Origin: Brachybacterium saurashtrense
Lineage (GTDB): Bacteria; Actinomycetota; Actinomycetes; Actinomycetales; Dermabacteraceae
Direction: 5' to 3'
Assembly (NCBI RefSeq): GCF_003355475.1
Contig: NZ_CP031356.1
Location: 1,984,001-2,048,000, forward strand
DNA: 64,000 nucleotides
Shown here: in pieces, positions 24,055-32,647 of the stretch
Numbering within the stretch: the stretch's first letter is position 1
Layout of the letters: each line of letters opens with the position of its first letter
The notes under the pieces: model-generated
What the model saw: the letters and a program-made list of their open reading frames with translations, nothing else
The model's database searches: none
What the model was told of the DNA's origin: nothing
Program-made: the position numbers and the translations under genes

Positions 24055-26586
24055 TCAAGACAGAAGCAGCACCAGCACCACCGTGGCCACGACTCCGGCG
24101 GCGAGCACGGCGTCCCCCGCACCCAGCGGCACCGGTCGCCACACCGTCCGCGGCCCCTCGCCGAGCCCGCGGGACTCCAGCGCGAAGGCGATCCGCTCCG
24201 CGCTGCGCACCGCGTCCACCAGCAGCGCGAAGGCACAGCGCAGCAGGTGGCGGGGCCGCAGGGCGGCCACGTCCCCCTGCGCGGTGAGCGGCAGACGCAC
24301 TCGGTGGGCGCGTGTGATCGTGCGCCACCGCCGCGGCAGGTCGTCCAGCAGCCGGCGCCCGGCGAGCAGGGCATAGGCGTACCGGGCGGGCAGGTGCGCG
24401 TGCTGCTGCAGGGAGATCATCGTGCGGCGCGGGTCGGAGGCACGCAGCACGATCACCGCACCGAGGCCGATCACCAGCACCCGCAGCGCGAGCGCCGTGC
24501 CCAGCACGATGCCCTCCTCGGTGACTCGCACCGGCAGCTCCGGCCAGGGCTCGTGCCCGGGCCGGCTGAGCACGTTGACCGCGAACACCCCGCCGGCGAA
24601 GACCACGAAGGGCAGCTGGGCACGCGCCAGGGCGAGCGGGCCCAGGCGACAGCCGAGCATCGCGCCCGCGCCCAGCAGCAGGTACAGGATCAGCAGCGGC
24701 ACCGGATCGGTGAGCGCGATGCCCACCACGCTGAGGCCCGTGAGCAGCCCCAGCAGCACGGCGGGGCTGCGCCGAGCGAGCCAGGGATGCGCCGTCGACG
24801 CCGGCGCGGCGCCGCGGGCCGACGAGGTCGCCGGCGTGACGCCGCGGGCCGACGGGGTCGTCGGCGCGGTGGCGGCGGCTCTCCCCCCGTCGTCCGCCCC
24901 GCCCTGGTCCGGCCCTTCGGGACCCGCCGTTCCCCGTCCCGGGCCGGGGAGCAGTCCGGCGCGCTGCATGAGCACCCGGTCCTGCTGCAGGTCGGCGGGC
25001 GGCATCGGACCGTGCAGGTGCCCGTCGGCGATCACCACCACCGCATCGGCGACAGCCACCGAGTGCAGATCGTGCGTGGTCATGACCACGCCGCGTCCGG
25101 CATCGGCCGCCTCGCGCAGCAGGGCGAGGACAGCGGCCTGCCCGGCCCGGTCCAGGCCGTAGCCGGGCTCGTCGGCCAGCAGCACCGGTCGCCGGCCCAG
25201 CAGCACCGCCGCGAGCGAGAGGCGGCGCTGCTGGCCGCCGGAGAGCGCGAAGGGGCTCTGCGGCGCCTGATCCAGGAGGTCCAGTCGCTCCAGCATCGCC
25301 GTCGCCTGTGTGCTCGTGGCGCCGGAGGCCTCGAGCTCCCCCTGCACGGTGTCGGCGATGAACTGCGCCTCCGGCCGCTGGAAGACCAGTGCGGCGGCGG
25401 CCCCCTCGACGGTGCCCCGCTGCGGGGCGTCGAGACGGGACATCGCCCCGAGCAGCGTGGACTTCCCGGCGCCGTTGCGGCCGACCACGGCCAGCAGCCG
25501 GCCCGCGCGCACCTCGAGGTCCACGCCGGCCAGCACCGTGCGGCCCTCATGACCGAGATCCGCCCCGGCCACGGCGAGAAGGCTCGTCCCGTCGCCCGGC
25601 GGTGCGGTCACGGGCACCGCTGATCCCGGCGGTGCGGCGCGGGGAGCAGGGACCCGCGCGGCGGGCGGCGTCGGACCCGGCTCGGCGGAGGCGGCGTCCT
25701 GGTCGAGCCGCTCCTCGATCTCGCGGGGCAGCCAGCACCCGGCCTCCCGCAGCGCGGCGCCGTGACGCGCGAGCACCTGGGCCGTCGGCCCGTCGGCGAG
25801 CACGCGCCCGGAGCCGTCGAGCGCCAGGGTGCGGGACGGCAGTGCAGCGATCCCCCGCTCCCCGGCCCAGTCGTCCAGCCGGTGCTCGACCAGCATCACC
25901 GCCACGTCGCCGTCGGCCACGGCGGCGGCGACCGCGTCCCGCACGGCGCGCACGCCGTCGGCGTCCAGCATGGCGGTGGGCTCGTCGAGCAGCAGCAGCC
26001 GGGGGCGCGCCACCGCCGCTGCGGCGAGACCGGCCCGCTGCAGCTGGCCGCCGGAGAGCGTCGCGGCGCTGCGCTCGGCGAGCGCGGCCACCCCGGCGCG
26101 GTCGAGGGCCGCGCGCACCCGCGCGCCGATCTCCCCGGGCGGCACGCAGCGGCTCTCGAGCGGCAGCGCGACGTCGTCCGCGACCTGCGGGAGGCAGACC
26201 CCGTCGGCCGGGTCCTGGCCCAGCATGCCCACCACCTCGGCGGTGGCACGCACCCCCTCGGCGACCGGGTCGATCCCGCCCACCCGCAGCGAGCCGGTGA
26301 CCCGGCCGCGGCGGTGCGAGGGGACGGCCCCGGCGAGGGTGCGCAGCAGGGTGGACTTGCCGCTGCCGCTGGGGCCGAGCACCAGCACCTGCTCCCCGGG
26401 CGCGACGGTGCCCGTCCACGGCCCCACGCCGTCCCCCGAGGGCAGCACCACCTCGAGGTCCCTCGCCTCGACGAGGGGCGGAGGGACGGGCCCGGTGGAC
26501 GGGGCGGCCGCTCGTCCGGCTACCGCTCGTCCGGCGGCCGCACGTCCGGTGGCCGCCGCGGGCAGGGCGCGGGCCTCAGCGGACAC
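24055..26586 (-). CDS. Fused ECF transporter: two ATPase domains plus EcfT-type membrane subunit (YkoD-YkoC fusion)
   Basis: One polypeptide of about 843 residues carries a complete energising module. ABC domain 1 has Walker A GPSGSGKST (71-79) and signature LSGGQLQR; ABC domain 2 has Walker A GRNGAGKST and signature LSGGQQRR; an Ala/Pro-rich linker leads to an EcfT-like membrane region from about residue 600, with five or so hydrophobic helices and a coupling-helix-like basic stretch (RVLVIGLGAVIVLRASDPRR). In ykoFEDC operons YkoD already joins two ATPases, but YkoC is normally separate. The start is uncertain: GTG 26586 overlaps the ykoE stop region by 11 bases and lacks a clear Shine-Dalgarno; GTG 26628 is an alternative. 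Part of the TPP-controlled operon. Confidence 0.85.
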   Translation of the reverse strand: MSAEARALPAAATGRAAAGRAVAGRAAAPSTGPVPPPLVEARDLEVVLPSGDGVGPWTGTVAPGEQVLVLGPSGSGKSTLLRTLAGAVPSHRRGRVTGSLRVGGIDPVAEGVRATAEVVGMLGQDPADGVCLPQVADDVALPLESRCVPPGEIGARVRAALDRAGVAALAERSAATLSGGQLQRAGLAAAAVARPRLLLLDEPTAMLDADGVRAVRDAVAAAVADGDVAVMLVEHRLDDWAGERGIAALPSRTLALDGSGRVLADGPTAQVLARHGAALREAGCWLPREIEERLDQDAASAEPGPTPPAARVPAPRAAPPGSAVPVTAPPGDGTSLLAVAGADLGHEGRTVLAGVDLEVRAGRLLAVVGRNGAGKSTLLGAMSRLDAPQRGTVEGAAAALVFQRPEAQFIADTVQGELEASGATSTQATAMLERLDLLDQAPQSPFALSGGQQRRLSLAAVLLGRRPVLLADEPGYGLDRAGQAAVLALLREAADAGRGVVMTTHDLHSVAVADAVVVIADGHLHGPMPPADLQQDRVLMQRAGLLPGPGRGTAGPEGPDQGGADDGGRAAATAPTTPSARGVTPATSSARGAAPASTAHPWLARRSPAVLLGLLTGLSVVGIALTDPVPLLILYLLLGAGAMLGCRLGPLALARAQLPFVVFAGGVFAVNVLSRPGHEPWPELPVRVTEEGIVLGTALALRVLVIGLGAVIVLRASDPRRTMISLQQHAHLPARYAYALLAGRRLLDDLPRRWRTITRAHRVRLPLTAQGDVAALRPRHLLRCAFALLVDAVRSAERIAFALESRGLGEGPRTVWRPVPLGAGDAVLAAGVVATVVLVLLLS

Positions 26587-27313
26587 GGCGCTGCGGAATC
26601 CCGTCGTCCCCGTGCCCCGTGCCGTCACCGGCGCCCGGCCCCGCGGCCTCCTGCGCCGCAGCGGCACCGATGGCGAAGTTCGCGAGCACGCCGGTGCGCT
26701 CCAGCGCCCGCACGATCACCTTCGCGAGCAGTCCGCCCAGCACGATCCCGGAGACCACCTGCATCCCCAGTCGCAGGGTGAGCAGATCCTGCCCGTACCA
26801 GCCCATCCGGTACGCGGTCCAGAAGAACACCAGGCCCGCGCCGAGCGCGCCGGAGGCGGCGAACACGCCCCAGCCGAAGCGGCGGTAGCGGGTGAGCGCG
26901 AAGGGGATCTCGCTGCCCAGGCCCTGCAGCGCCGCCGAGAGCACCAGGAGCGGCCCCACGGGACTGCCGAGGAACACCACCTCGATCACCGCGGCGAGCA
27001 GCTCGGCGAGGATCCCCACGCCGGGGCGGCGCAGGATCGCCAGCGCGATGGGGGCCACCAGCAGCCAGGAGCCGAACAGGACGTGCTGAGCGAGGTCCCC
27101 GGCGGGGCCCATCGCGATCGCGAGGCCGTTCCAGGCCTGCACGAACACCCAGTACAGGAAGCCGAACACCACACCCAGCACCACCACCAGCACGATCTCG
27201 CGCAGGCTCAGTCGGGGGCGGCGCGTCGTGGGCGAGGCCGTGTGCGGTGCGGGGGCCGGGGCGGGGGCGCCGCCGGCGGGGCCTCGGTCGGGGGCGGGTC
27301 GGAGGTCGCTCAT
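26576..27313 (-). CDS. ykoE: ECF substrate-binding subunit for thiamine/HMP (YkoE-like)
   Basis: The 245-residue membrane protein has six or so hydrophobic helices from about residue 36 (SLREIVLVVVLGVVFGFLYWVF) and the aromatic-rich pattern of YkoE, the S component of ECF transporters predicted to take up the thiamine precursor hydroxymethylpyrimidine. The C-terminal tail (after about 215) is Gly/Asp-rich and soluble. ATG 27313 is preceded by GAGGAGGG and overlaps the ykoF stop (ATGA). The TPP riboswitch upstream of ykoF supports the substrate class. Confidence 0.87.
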   Translation of the reverse strand: MSDLRPAPDRGPAGGAPAPAPAPHTASPTTRRPRLSLREIVLVVVLGVVFGFLYWVFVQAWNGLAIAMGPAGDLAQHVLFGSWLLVAPIALAILRRPGVGILAELLAAVIEVVFLGSPVGPLLVLSAALQGLGSEIPFALTRYRRFGWGVFAASGALGAGLVFFWTAYRMGWYGQDLLTLRLGMQVVSGIVLGGLLAKVIVRALERTGVLANFAIGAAAAQEAAGPGAGDGTGHGDDGIPQRRVR

Positions 27314-28014
27314 CGGGTGCCCTCCTCGATCTCGCGCACCTCGTGGGAGGGGCTGTTCAGGGAGAGCGTGAGGTGGCTGGTGACGTGCTGGACGCTGCGC
27401 CCCACCAGCAGCCATCCCGCCACGGCGGTGGCGATCACCTCGCCGACGTCCCCCTCGAGGCGGGTCGCGAAGTGCTCGGAGCCGCGGAAGGTGCCGAGCT
27501 CCCGGGCGTGGTCGATGGCGGCGTGGATGTCGCGCATGTGGTCGGGGGCGGTGCCGTCGGCGGCGACCTGATCGGCGAGCGGGTACAGCGACCACTCCGC
27601 GGAGGCGAAGCGGCCGGTGCGGCGCGGGGCGGGCACCTCGGTGGCGCGCGGCCCGGCGCCTGCGGGCAGCGCGCACGCCACCTCGCCGGGGCAGCCGCGG
27701 GACAGGGTCACGGTGAGGGCGGCGTGGTGCTCGGTGCGGGCGAGGTCCTCGGCGAGGTCGATGAGGACGCGCTGCAGGTGCACCTCGTGGCCGCCGAAGT
27801 AGGTGGAGACGTCACCGGTCTCGCGCACCAGGCCGGTGGTGTCGAGGCGGGAGAGGATGTCCACCAGCACTCGGGCGTAGTCCTCGGACATCACGGCGGC
27901 GGTGACGCGCGCACCCACCCCGAAGCCGAGTGGCGTGGCGGTGGGGTCCGCGGGCGCGGTGGGGTGGAGCGGGGGTGCAGGGGTGCCGGCAGGGGTGGGT
28001 GTCACGGGGTCCAT
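27310..28014 (-). CDS. ykoF: Thiamine/HMP-binding protein YkoF-like
   Basis: YkoF is a cytosolic protein with tandem ACT-like ferredoxin folds that binds thiamine and HMP. The 234-residue product shows two related halves, about residues 25-115 (GVGARVTAAVMSEDYARVLV) and 140-230 (ASAEWSLYPLADQ), matching that architecture. ATG 28014 is preferred because GAGGAAGG precedes it; a further in-frame ATG at 28077 lies inside the TPP riboswitch and cannot be the start. First gene of the ykoF-ykoE-ykoDC operon, coupled to ykoE by an ATGA overlap. Confidence 0.85.
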   Translation of the reverse strand: MDPVTPTPAGTPAPPLHPTAPADPTATPLGFGVGARVTAAVMSEDYARVLVDILSRLDTTGLVRETGDVSTYFGGHEVHLQRVLIDLAEDLARTEHHAALTVTLSRGCPGEVACALPAGAGPRATEVPAPRRTGRFASAEWSLYPLADQVAADGTAPDHMRDIHAAIDHARELGTFRGSEHFATRLEGDVGEVIATAVAGWLLVGRSVQHVTSHLTLSLNSPSHEVREIEEGTR

Positions 28015-28060
28015 GCCTTCCTCAGCGGGCACGGACGCGAGACGACGGTCGCCTGGCGGA

Positions 28061-28146
28061 GCTTCCTGCGCCGGCATGATCCGGGTCAGGTTCTACGGTC
28101 GGAGTTGGAGAACTCCCTCTCAGCCCGGCTCACCGGACTCCCGTGC
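28061..28146 (-). ncRNA. TPP riboswitch (THI element)
   Basis: On the minus strand the conserved blocks appear in order: CTGAGAGGGA (28123-28114), ACCTGACCCGGATCATGCCGGCG (from 28091), then GCAGGAAGC, with the P1-P5 arrangement of the THI box. It lies 47 bases before the ykoF start, so it should switch off uptake of thiamine precursor when TPP is plentiful, probably at the level of translation initiation or an early terminator; no obvious T-rich terminator is seen. Confidence 0.95.
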
Positions 28147-28153
28147 ACGCCGC

Positions 28154-28888
28154 TCAGCCTAGTCCGTCGGCGGGGATCTCGACGACGCCGCCCTCGGGCC
28201 AGTCCCGCACCTCGGTGCCCTCGGGGGCGAGGTTCGTCGACTGCCGCAGGTAGATCGGGCGGCCGGCGTCGCTGACGATCGCGTCGTGCACCGGCAGTGC
28301 GAGGCGCGGGCCGACGGCGCGGAGGAAGTCGATGGTCTCGGCCATCTTCGACCAGGGGGCGGTGACCGCGACCGCGAGCGCGTCGATGCCGTGGAAGGCG
28401 GGGACCGGTTCGAGGGAGTCCCCGGTGATGCCCAGTCGGGGCCCGTCGCCGGCGGCGAGCACCAGGCCGCAGTTGCCCACGCGGGGGATGTCCGGGTGGA
28501 TGATCGCGTGCCGGCCGCCGACCGCCTCGATCCGCACCGGCGGTGCGTCCGCGGCGGCGGGCAGCTCGTGCACGTCCCCGGCGGCGAGCGGCATCAGGTG
28601 CGCGGAGGGGATCGCGGCGGCGCCGTCGGCGGCCTCGGCCAGCAGCGCGGCGGTCTCCGGCTCGGCGATCACCGCGGCCTCCGGGGCGTGTGCGCGCACC
28701 TCGTCGAGCAGGCCGCGGTCGAGGTGATCGGGGTGCTGGTGGGTGACCAGCACGGCGTCGATCCCGGCGAGCACGTCCCCGCCGAGGGCGCGCACGGCCT
28801 CGCCGCTGAAGCTTCCCGGGTCGATGAGCAGGCGCCTGCCGGCGGTCTCCACCAGCAGGCAGGAGTGGACGAGGTGGCGGATCTTCAT
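28154..28888 (-). CDS. MBL-fold metal-dependent hydrolase
   Basis: The 244-residue protein is a small metallo-beta-lactamase-fold hydrolase of the UlaG-like type. It has THQHPDHLD (the HxHxDH zinc motif, near residues 49-57) and later candidate ligands in GDSLEP and the [10 protein letters not shown] histidine. ATG 28888 is preceded by GGGAGGT. Its TGA stop is only eight bases from the 5' edge of the TPP riboswitch on the same strand, so the two may share a transcript. Substrate unknown; relatives act on phosphoesters, lactones or N-acyl phospholipids. Confidence 0.82.
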   Translation of the reverse strand: MKIRHLVHSCLLVETAGRRLLIDPGSFSGEAVRALGGDVLAGIDAVLVTHQHPDHLDRGLLDEVRAHAPEAAVIAEPETAALLAEAADGAAAIPSAHLMPLAAGDVHELPAAADAPPVRIEAVGGRHAIIHPDIPRVGNCGLVLAAGDGPRLGITGDSLEPVPAFHGIDALAVAVTAPWSKMAETIDFLRAVGPRLALPVHDAIVSDAGRPIYLRQSTNLAPEGTEVRDWPEGGVVEIPADGLG

Positions 28889-28996
28889 CGGGACCTCCCG
28901 GGAGTGCGCGACGGTGTCCCTCCGAACCTATCGCCGTGGGCGGCCCGGTGCCCAGGCCCGCGGTGGGCGCGGCCGCGCCGCACGGCCGCGGCTCGG

Positions 28997-29002
28997 TAGC
29001 AT
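28997..29002 (+). promoter_or_regulatory. Candidate -10 element of purS-purQ
   Basis: TAGCAT lies about 63 bases before the purS start; the start has its own AGGAGAG, so this transcript has a normal leader. Confidence 0.35.
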
Positions 29003-29064
29003 GGGGGCGTCGTCCTCACCCGTCAGGACCGCATCCCGCGTCCCCCGTCCCCAGGAGAGCCCCC

Positions 29065-29337
29065 ATGCCACGAGTCGTGGTCCACGTCATGCCCAAGCCG
29101 GAGATCCTCGACCCGCAGGGCAAGGCCGTCGCCGCCGCGCTCCCCCGCCTCGGCTTCGAGGGCATCGCCTCGGTGCGCCAGGGCAAGCGGTTCGAGCTCG
29201 AGGTCGAGGGCGAGGTCACCGAGACGGTGCTCGCCTCCCTCCGCGAGGCGGCGGAGACCCTGCTGTCCAACCCGGTGATCGAGGACGTCGTCGCGATCGA
29301 CGTCGAGGACGCGGCCGAGGGGAAGGCGCAGGCCTGA
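29065..29337 (+). CDS. purS: Phosphoribosylformylglycinamidine synthase subunit PurS
   Basis: PurS, here 90 residues, is the small bridging subunit of the three-part FGAM synthase (PurS-PurQ-PurL). It begins [21 protein letters not shown] and contains VRQGKRFEL, both typical. ATG 29065 follows AGGAGAG. Its stop shares one base with the purQ start (TGATG). Confidence 0.95.
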   Translation: MPRVVVHVMPKPEILDPQGKAVAAALPRLGFEGIASVRQGKRFELEVEGEVTETVLASLREAAETLLSNPVIEDVVAIDVEDAAEGKAQA

Positions 29338-30062
29338 TGCGGATCGGTGTGGTGACCTTCCCGGGCACGCTCGACGACCGGGACGCGCTGCGCGCGGTGC
29401 GGCTCGGCGGCGCCGAGCCGGTGGCGCTGTGGCACGGCGACGACGATCTGCACGGCGTCGACGCGGTGGTGCTGCCCGGCGGCTTCTCCTACGGCGACTA
29501 CCTGCGGGCCGGGGCGATCAGCCGCTTCGCGCCGGTCATGGAGAAGGTGGTCGACGCCGCGCAGGGCGGCATGCCGGTGCTGGGCATCTGCAACGGCTTC
29601 CAGGTGCTGTGCGAGACGCACCTGCTGCCCGGCGCGATGATCAAGAACGCGCACCGCGCGTTCATCTGCCGCGACCAGCCGCTGCGGGTGGAGAACGTGC
29701 GCACCGCCTGGACCGCCGACTACCAGGCCGACCAGGTGATCCGGATCCCGCTGAAGAACCAGGACGGCCAGTACGTGGCCGACGAGCGCACCCTCGCCCA
29801 GCTCGAGGAGGAGGGCCGCGTGGTGTTCCGCTACGCCGCCGGGGCCACGCACGGCCCGGCCGGCTTCGAGCAGAACCCCAACGGCTCCCGCCACGACATC
29901 GCCGGCATCACCAACGCCGCCGGGAACGTGGTGGGCCTGATGCCGCACCCGGAGCACGCGGTCGAGGCCGGCTTCGGCCCGGACGAGCCGGGCGCGGGCA
30001 CCCGCACCGGCACCGACGGCCTGGGCATGTTCACCTCGGTGCTGCGCAGCCTGGTGGCCTGA
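29337..30062 (+). CDS. purQ: Phosphoribosylformylglycinamidine synthase subunit PurQ
   Basis: The glutaminase subunit of FGAM synthase, 241 residues, class I amidotransferase. The nucleophile is C85 in GICNGFQVL, with the catalytic His-Glu pair in MPHPEHAVE near residue 203. [18 protein letters not shown] is the oxyanion-loop segment. It is coupled to purS; the partner purL lies 16 kb further along the same strand rather than adjacent. Confidence 0.97.
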   Translation: MRIGVVTFPGTLDDRDALRAVRLGGAEPVALWHGDDDLHGVDAVVLPGGFSYGDYLRAGAISRFAPVMEKVVDAAQGGMPVLGICNGFQVLCETHLLPGAMIKNAHRAFICRDQPLRVENVRTAWTADYQADQVIRIPLKNQDGQYVADERTLAQLEEEGRVVFRYAAGATHGPAGFEQNPNGSRHDIAGITNAAGNVVGLMPHPEHAVEAGFGPDEPGAGTRTGTDGLGMFTSVLRSLVA

Positions 30063-30124
30063 GCGGCCGGGCGCCGGGCGCTGCCCCTCGCGCACGCGTG
30101 CCGCGCACGGCCTACCGCGCACTG

Positions 30125-30179
30125 AACAGCCCGCTCACGAACCACCTCCGACGAGGACCTGGTTCGTGAGCGGGCTGTT
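30125..30179. terminator. Bidirectional terminator hairpin (20-bp stem)
   Basis: Two perfect 20-bp arms starting AACAGCCCGCTCACGAACCA enclose a 15-base loop that can pair further (CCTC/GAGG). It sits between the convergent purQ and methyltransferase genes. Confidence 0.8.
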
Positions 30180-30247
30180 GCGTCGCAGGCAGCCGTGCGG
30201 GCGGCGGTGGCAGCGTCGTACGGCGCTGCGCCGTGGGCGGGCGGGGG

Positions 30248-31420
30248 TCAGCGGGTGGCGCTGAGCACCGTGAAGCGGCGGTCGCGGGCGCGCTGGCGCA
30301 CTGCGCCGACGCGGGACTCCAGCTCGGGCCGGTAGCGCAGGTGGGAGTTGTGCACGAACCACAGCTGTCCTCCGGGGCGCAGCACCCGGGCGGCGGCGTC
30401 GAGCAGGCCCTGCACGAGCGTCGCGTCCACGGCGGTGCCGTCGTGGAAGGGCGGGTTCAGCAGCACCAGGTCGGCGCTGCCGTCGGCGTGCTGTGCGAGC
30501 GACTCCTCCCAGCTCACCTCCACCCCGTCGCGGTCCAGCCCGGAAGCGGCGAGGGTCGCACGGGTCGAGACGACCGCCTCGGCGTCGTCGTCGCTGCCCC
30601 TCACATGGGCCTCCGGGAACGCGGCGGCGAGGTACGCGGTGAGCAGCCCGTTGCCGCAGCCGAGGTCCACGGCCCGCTCCGCGGGGATCTCCCCGGCCAC
30701 CAGCGCCTCGTCGAGTGCGCCGAGCAGCAGGAGCGAGCCGGCGTCGGCCCGGGCCCCGCCGAACACACCGCCGACCCCGCGCAGCGCGAGGGAGCGCTCC
30801 TCGCCGTGCACGGCGACGTGCACCTCGTCCGCGGCCGGCGCGGCGGGTTCGACGTCCGGCCGCGGCTCCGAGGCGAGCAGTGCGCGGGACTTGCCGAGCC
30901 CGCGCGATCCGTGCACCTCGGCGAAGGCGGTGGCGAGGACGTCGTTCTGCGAGCGGGTCATGTGCTTCACCCGGCCGCCGGCGATGAGCGTGAGATCCGA
31001 CCGCCCGCTGCGCGCGGCGAGAGCGGCGAGGCGCCGGGCGAGGTCCTCGAGCGCGGCGAGGGACTTCGGCAGTCGGGCGAGGACCAGGTGCGCCTCGGCC
31101 CCTGCGGCGAACTCCTCGAGCGGGGCGGGCTCGGTGCCCGTGGGGAGCACGAGTCGCCCGTCGGCGAGCGCCTCGGGCAGCTGCGCGGCGAGCGCAGCCG
31201 TCTCCGCGCGCGAGGTGCTCCAGGAGAGCACCCGCGCCTCGGGATGCTCGGCGACGAGCTCAAGCGCGGCGGCGGTGAGCGCGCCGGTGGTGTCGCCGAC
31301 GACGAGCAGGTCGCAGGGGCAGCCGGTCCCGCCCTCCTCCTCGGCGGCGCGCAGGATCACCCGCTCGGTCTGGTCGAGGGCGGGAATGCCGGGGACGGGC
31401 GAGGGATCGGCGATGCTCAC
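30248..31420 (-). CDS. rRNA guanine-N2-methyltransferase-like (RsmC/RlmG family)
   Basis: The 390-residue protein has the two-domain layout of RsmC/RlmG: a degenerate N-terminal methyltransferase fold (about 20-200) and a catalytic C-terminal domain with the SAM loop DLGCGNGLL (near residue 250) and the NPPFH catalytic motif, followed by LRPGGQLWFVHNSHL. These enzymes make m2G1207 in 16S or m2G1835 in 23S rRNA; which applies here cannot be told. The GTG 31420 start is supported by AGAAGG five bases upstream. Confidence 0.85.
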   Translation of the reverse strand: MSIADPSPVPGIPALDQTERVILRAAEEEGGTGCPCDLLVVGDTTGALTAAALELVAEHPEARVLSWSTSRAETAALAAQLPEALADGRLVLPTGTEPAPLEEFAAGAEAHLVLARLPKSLAALEDLARRLAALAARSGRSDLTLIAGGRVKHMTRSQNDVLATAFAEVHGSRGLGKSRALLASEPRPDVEPAAPAADEVHVAVHGEERSLALRGVGGVFGGARADAGSLLLLGALDEALVAGEIPAERAVDLGCGNGLLTAYLAAAFPEAHVRGSDDDAEAVVSTRATLAASGLDRDGVEVSWEESLAQHADGSADLVLLNPPFHDGTAVDATLVQGLLDAAARVLRPGGQLWFVHNSHLRYRPELESRVGAVRQRARDRRFTVLSATR

Positions 31421-31440
31421 AGGAACCTTCTGTCGGGGTC

Positions 31441-31470
31441 GGGACGGGTCGGGACGGGTCGGGACGGGTG
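31441..31470. repeat. 10-bp tandem repeat (GGGACGGGTC x3)
   Basis: Three adjacent copies of GGGACGGGTC (the last with a final G), with a partial copy on the left, lie about 20 bases upstream of the methyltransferase start. Confidence 0.8.
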
Positions 31471-31543
31471 GGGTGCGGAGGGACAGGAGAGACGGCGGGC
31501 GGAGCAGGCGTGGGCCGCCGCCGGTGGGCCTCGGGGCGTCCGC

Positions 31544-32587
31544 TCAGGCGGGCAGTCCGCGCCGGCCGCGGGGGCGCAGGCGTCCGTGCGGCAAGGCCGG
31601 GGCCGGCAACGCCGCGGGGGTGTGCGGGGCGAAGGGGCCGAACTGCTCGGCGTCCTCCGCCAGTCCCCCGCGCTCCCGGACGACCTCCGCGATCGGGGCC
31701 TGCGCCAGAGCCGGCTCGGCGCCGATCTCGGCCTGGTAGCGGGCGCGGAAGGCGGCGATCTCCTCGTGGGTGCGGCCCACGAAGTTCCACCACATCACGA
31801 TGTCCTCGCCCAGGGGCTCCCCGCCGAGCAGCACGGCCCGCAGGTCCTCCTCGTCGGTCACCGTGATCTCGAGGTGGTCCGCCCCGTCGGGCAGCACCAC
31901 CAGCTCGCGCGGAGAAACCTCGCACGCCCGCTCCCCCGCCCGGAGCCCGGCCGTTCCGCGGTCCACGAGCAGGCCGTGCTCGTGCCCGGGATCCAGGTGG
32001 AGCCGCAGCGTGCTCCCGGCGCGCACCTCGAGCTGGGCCATGCCGAGCGCGGTATCGGTGACCACGGGGCTGTGGTCCTCGAGCAGATCACCCTCCCCGT
32101 CCACGGCGTGCAGCGTGCCCAGGCCCACGCGGGCACGGGCGGTGCCGGTGGCGACCTCGGCCGGGGTGTGGACGCTGAACTCCCGGTCGCGGAACCGGGC
32201 ACGGTCCGGGAGGGCGTACCAGAGCTGGACGCCGTGGAGCACCGTGGTGTCGAGCGTGGAGAACTCGGAGTGGGTGATGCCGGCGCCGGCGACCATGAGG
32301 TCCACGTCGCCGGGCCGCACCAGGGCGTGGCTGCCCAGCGAGTCGCGATGCGTGATCGCGCCCTCGAACAGCCACGACACGGTCGCGAGGCCGGTGTGGG
32401 GGTGGCGGGCCACGCGCATCCCGTCGGTCGCGGAGACGTCGTCGGGACCGAAGTGGTCCACGAAGCACCAGGCGCCGATCAGGGAGGTGCGCCGGGCGGG
32501 CAGCGTGCGGTGCACGGTCATGCCGCGCGGACCGCCCAGGGGGACCTCGCGCGGCGCCAGCGGCACGAAGTCCTCGAAGGTGGTCAT
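31544..32587 (-). CDS. Pirin-family protein
   Basis: The 347-residue protein is a bicupin. The N-terminal cupin holds the metal-binding set RHPHTGL (two His, near residues 62 and 64) and ITHSE (His and Glu, near 104-106), as in pirins; the C-terminal cupin follows from about residue 180. Bacterial pirins include quercetinase-like dioxygenases and regulators of pyruvate metabolism, so function is open. The start ATG 32587 is six bases after TAGACT, so leaderless. It is divergent from the serine hydrolase gene with only 60 bases between start codons. Confidence 0.88.
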   Translation of the reverse strand: MTTFEDFVPLAPREVPLGGPRGMTVHRTLPARRTSLIGAWCFVDHFGPDDVSATDGMRVARHPHTGLATVSWLFEGAITHRDSLGSHALVRPGDVDLMVAGAGITHSEFSTLDTTVLHGVQLWYALPDRARFRDREFSVHTPAEVATGTARARVGLGTLHAVDGEGDLLEDHSPVVTDTALGMAQLEVRAGSTLRLHLDPGHEHGLLVDRGTAGLRAGERACEVSPRELVVLPDGADHLEITVTDEEDLRAVLLGGEPLGEDIVMWWNFVGRTHEEIAAFRARYQAEIGAEPALAQAPIAEVVRERGGLAEDAEQFGPFAPHTPAALPAPALPHGRLRPRGRRGLPA

Positions 32588-32593
32588 GGTCCG

Positions 32594-32599
32594 AGTCTA
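32594..32599 (-). promoter_or_regulatory. Leaderless -10 element of the pirin gene
   Basis: TAGACT on the minus strand ends six bases (CGGACC) before the pirin ATG. Confidence 0.55.
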
Positions 32600-32635
32600 G
32601 GCTCGGCCCTGCGCCGTGCACAGACGCGGTGCACA

Positions 32636-32641
32636 TACTCT
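32636..32641 (+). promoter_or_regulatory. Leaderless -10 element of the serine hydrolase gene
   Basis: TACTCT ends six bases before ATG 32648. Just upstream lie two copies of the palindrome GTGCAC (32616-32621 and 32629-32634), 13 bases apart, inside the shared divergent promoter region. Confidence 0.5.
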
Positions 32642-32647
32642 GGGCAC

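Noticed and set aside
28075..28077. ATG as start of ykoF
   Set aside because: It lies in the conserved ATGCCGG part of the TPP riboswitch; the ATG at 28014 has a proper Shine-Dalgarno.
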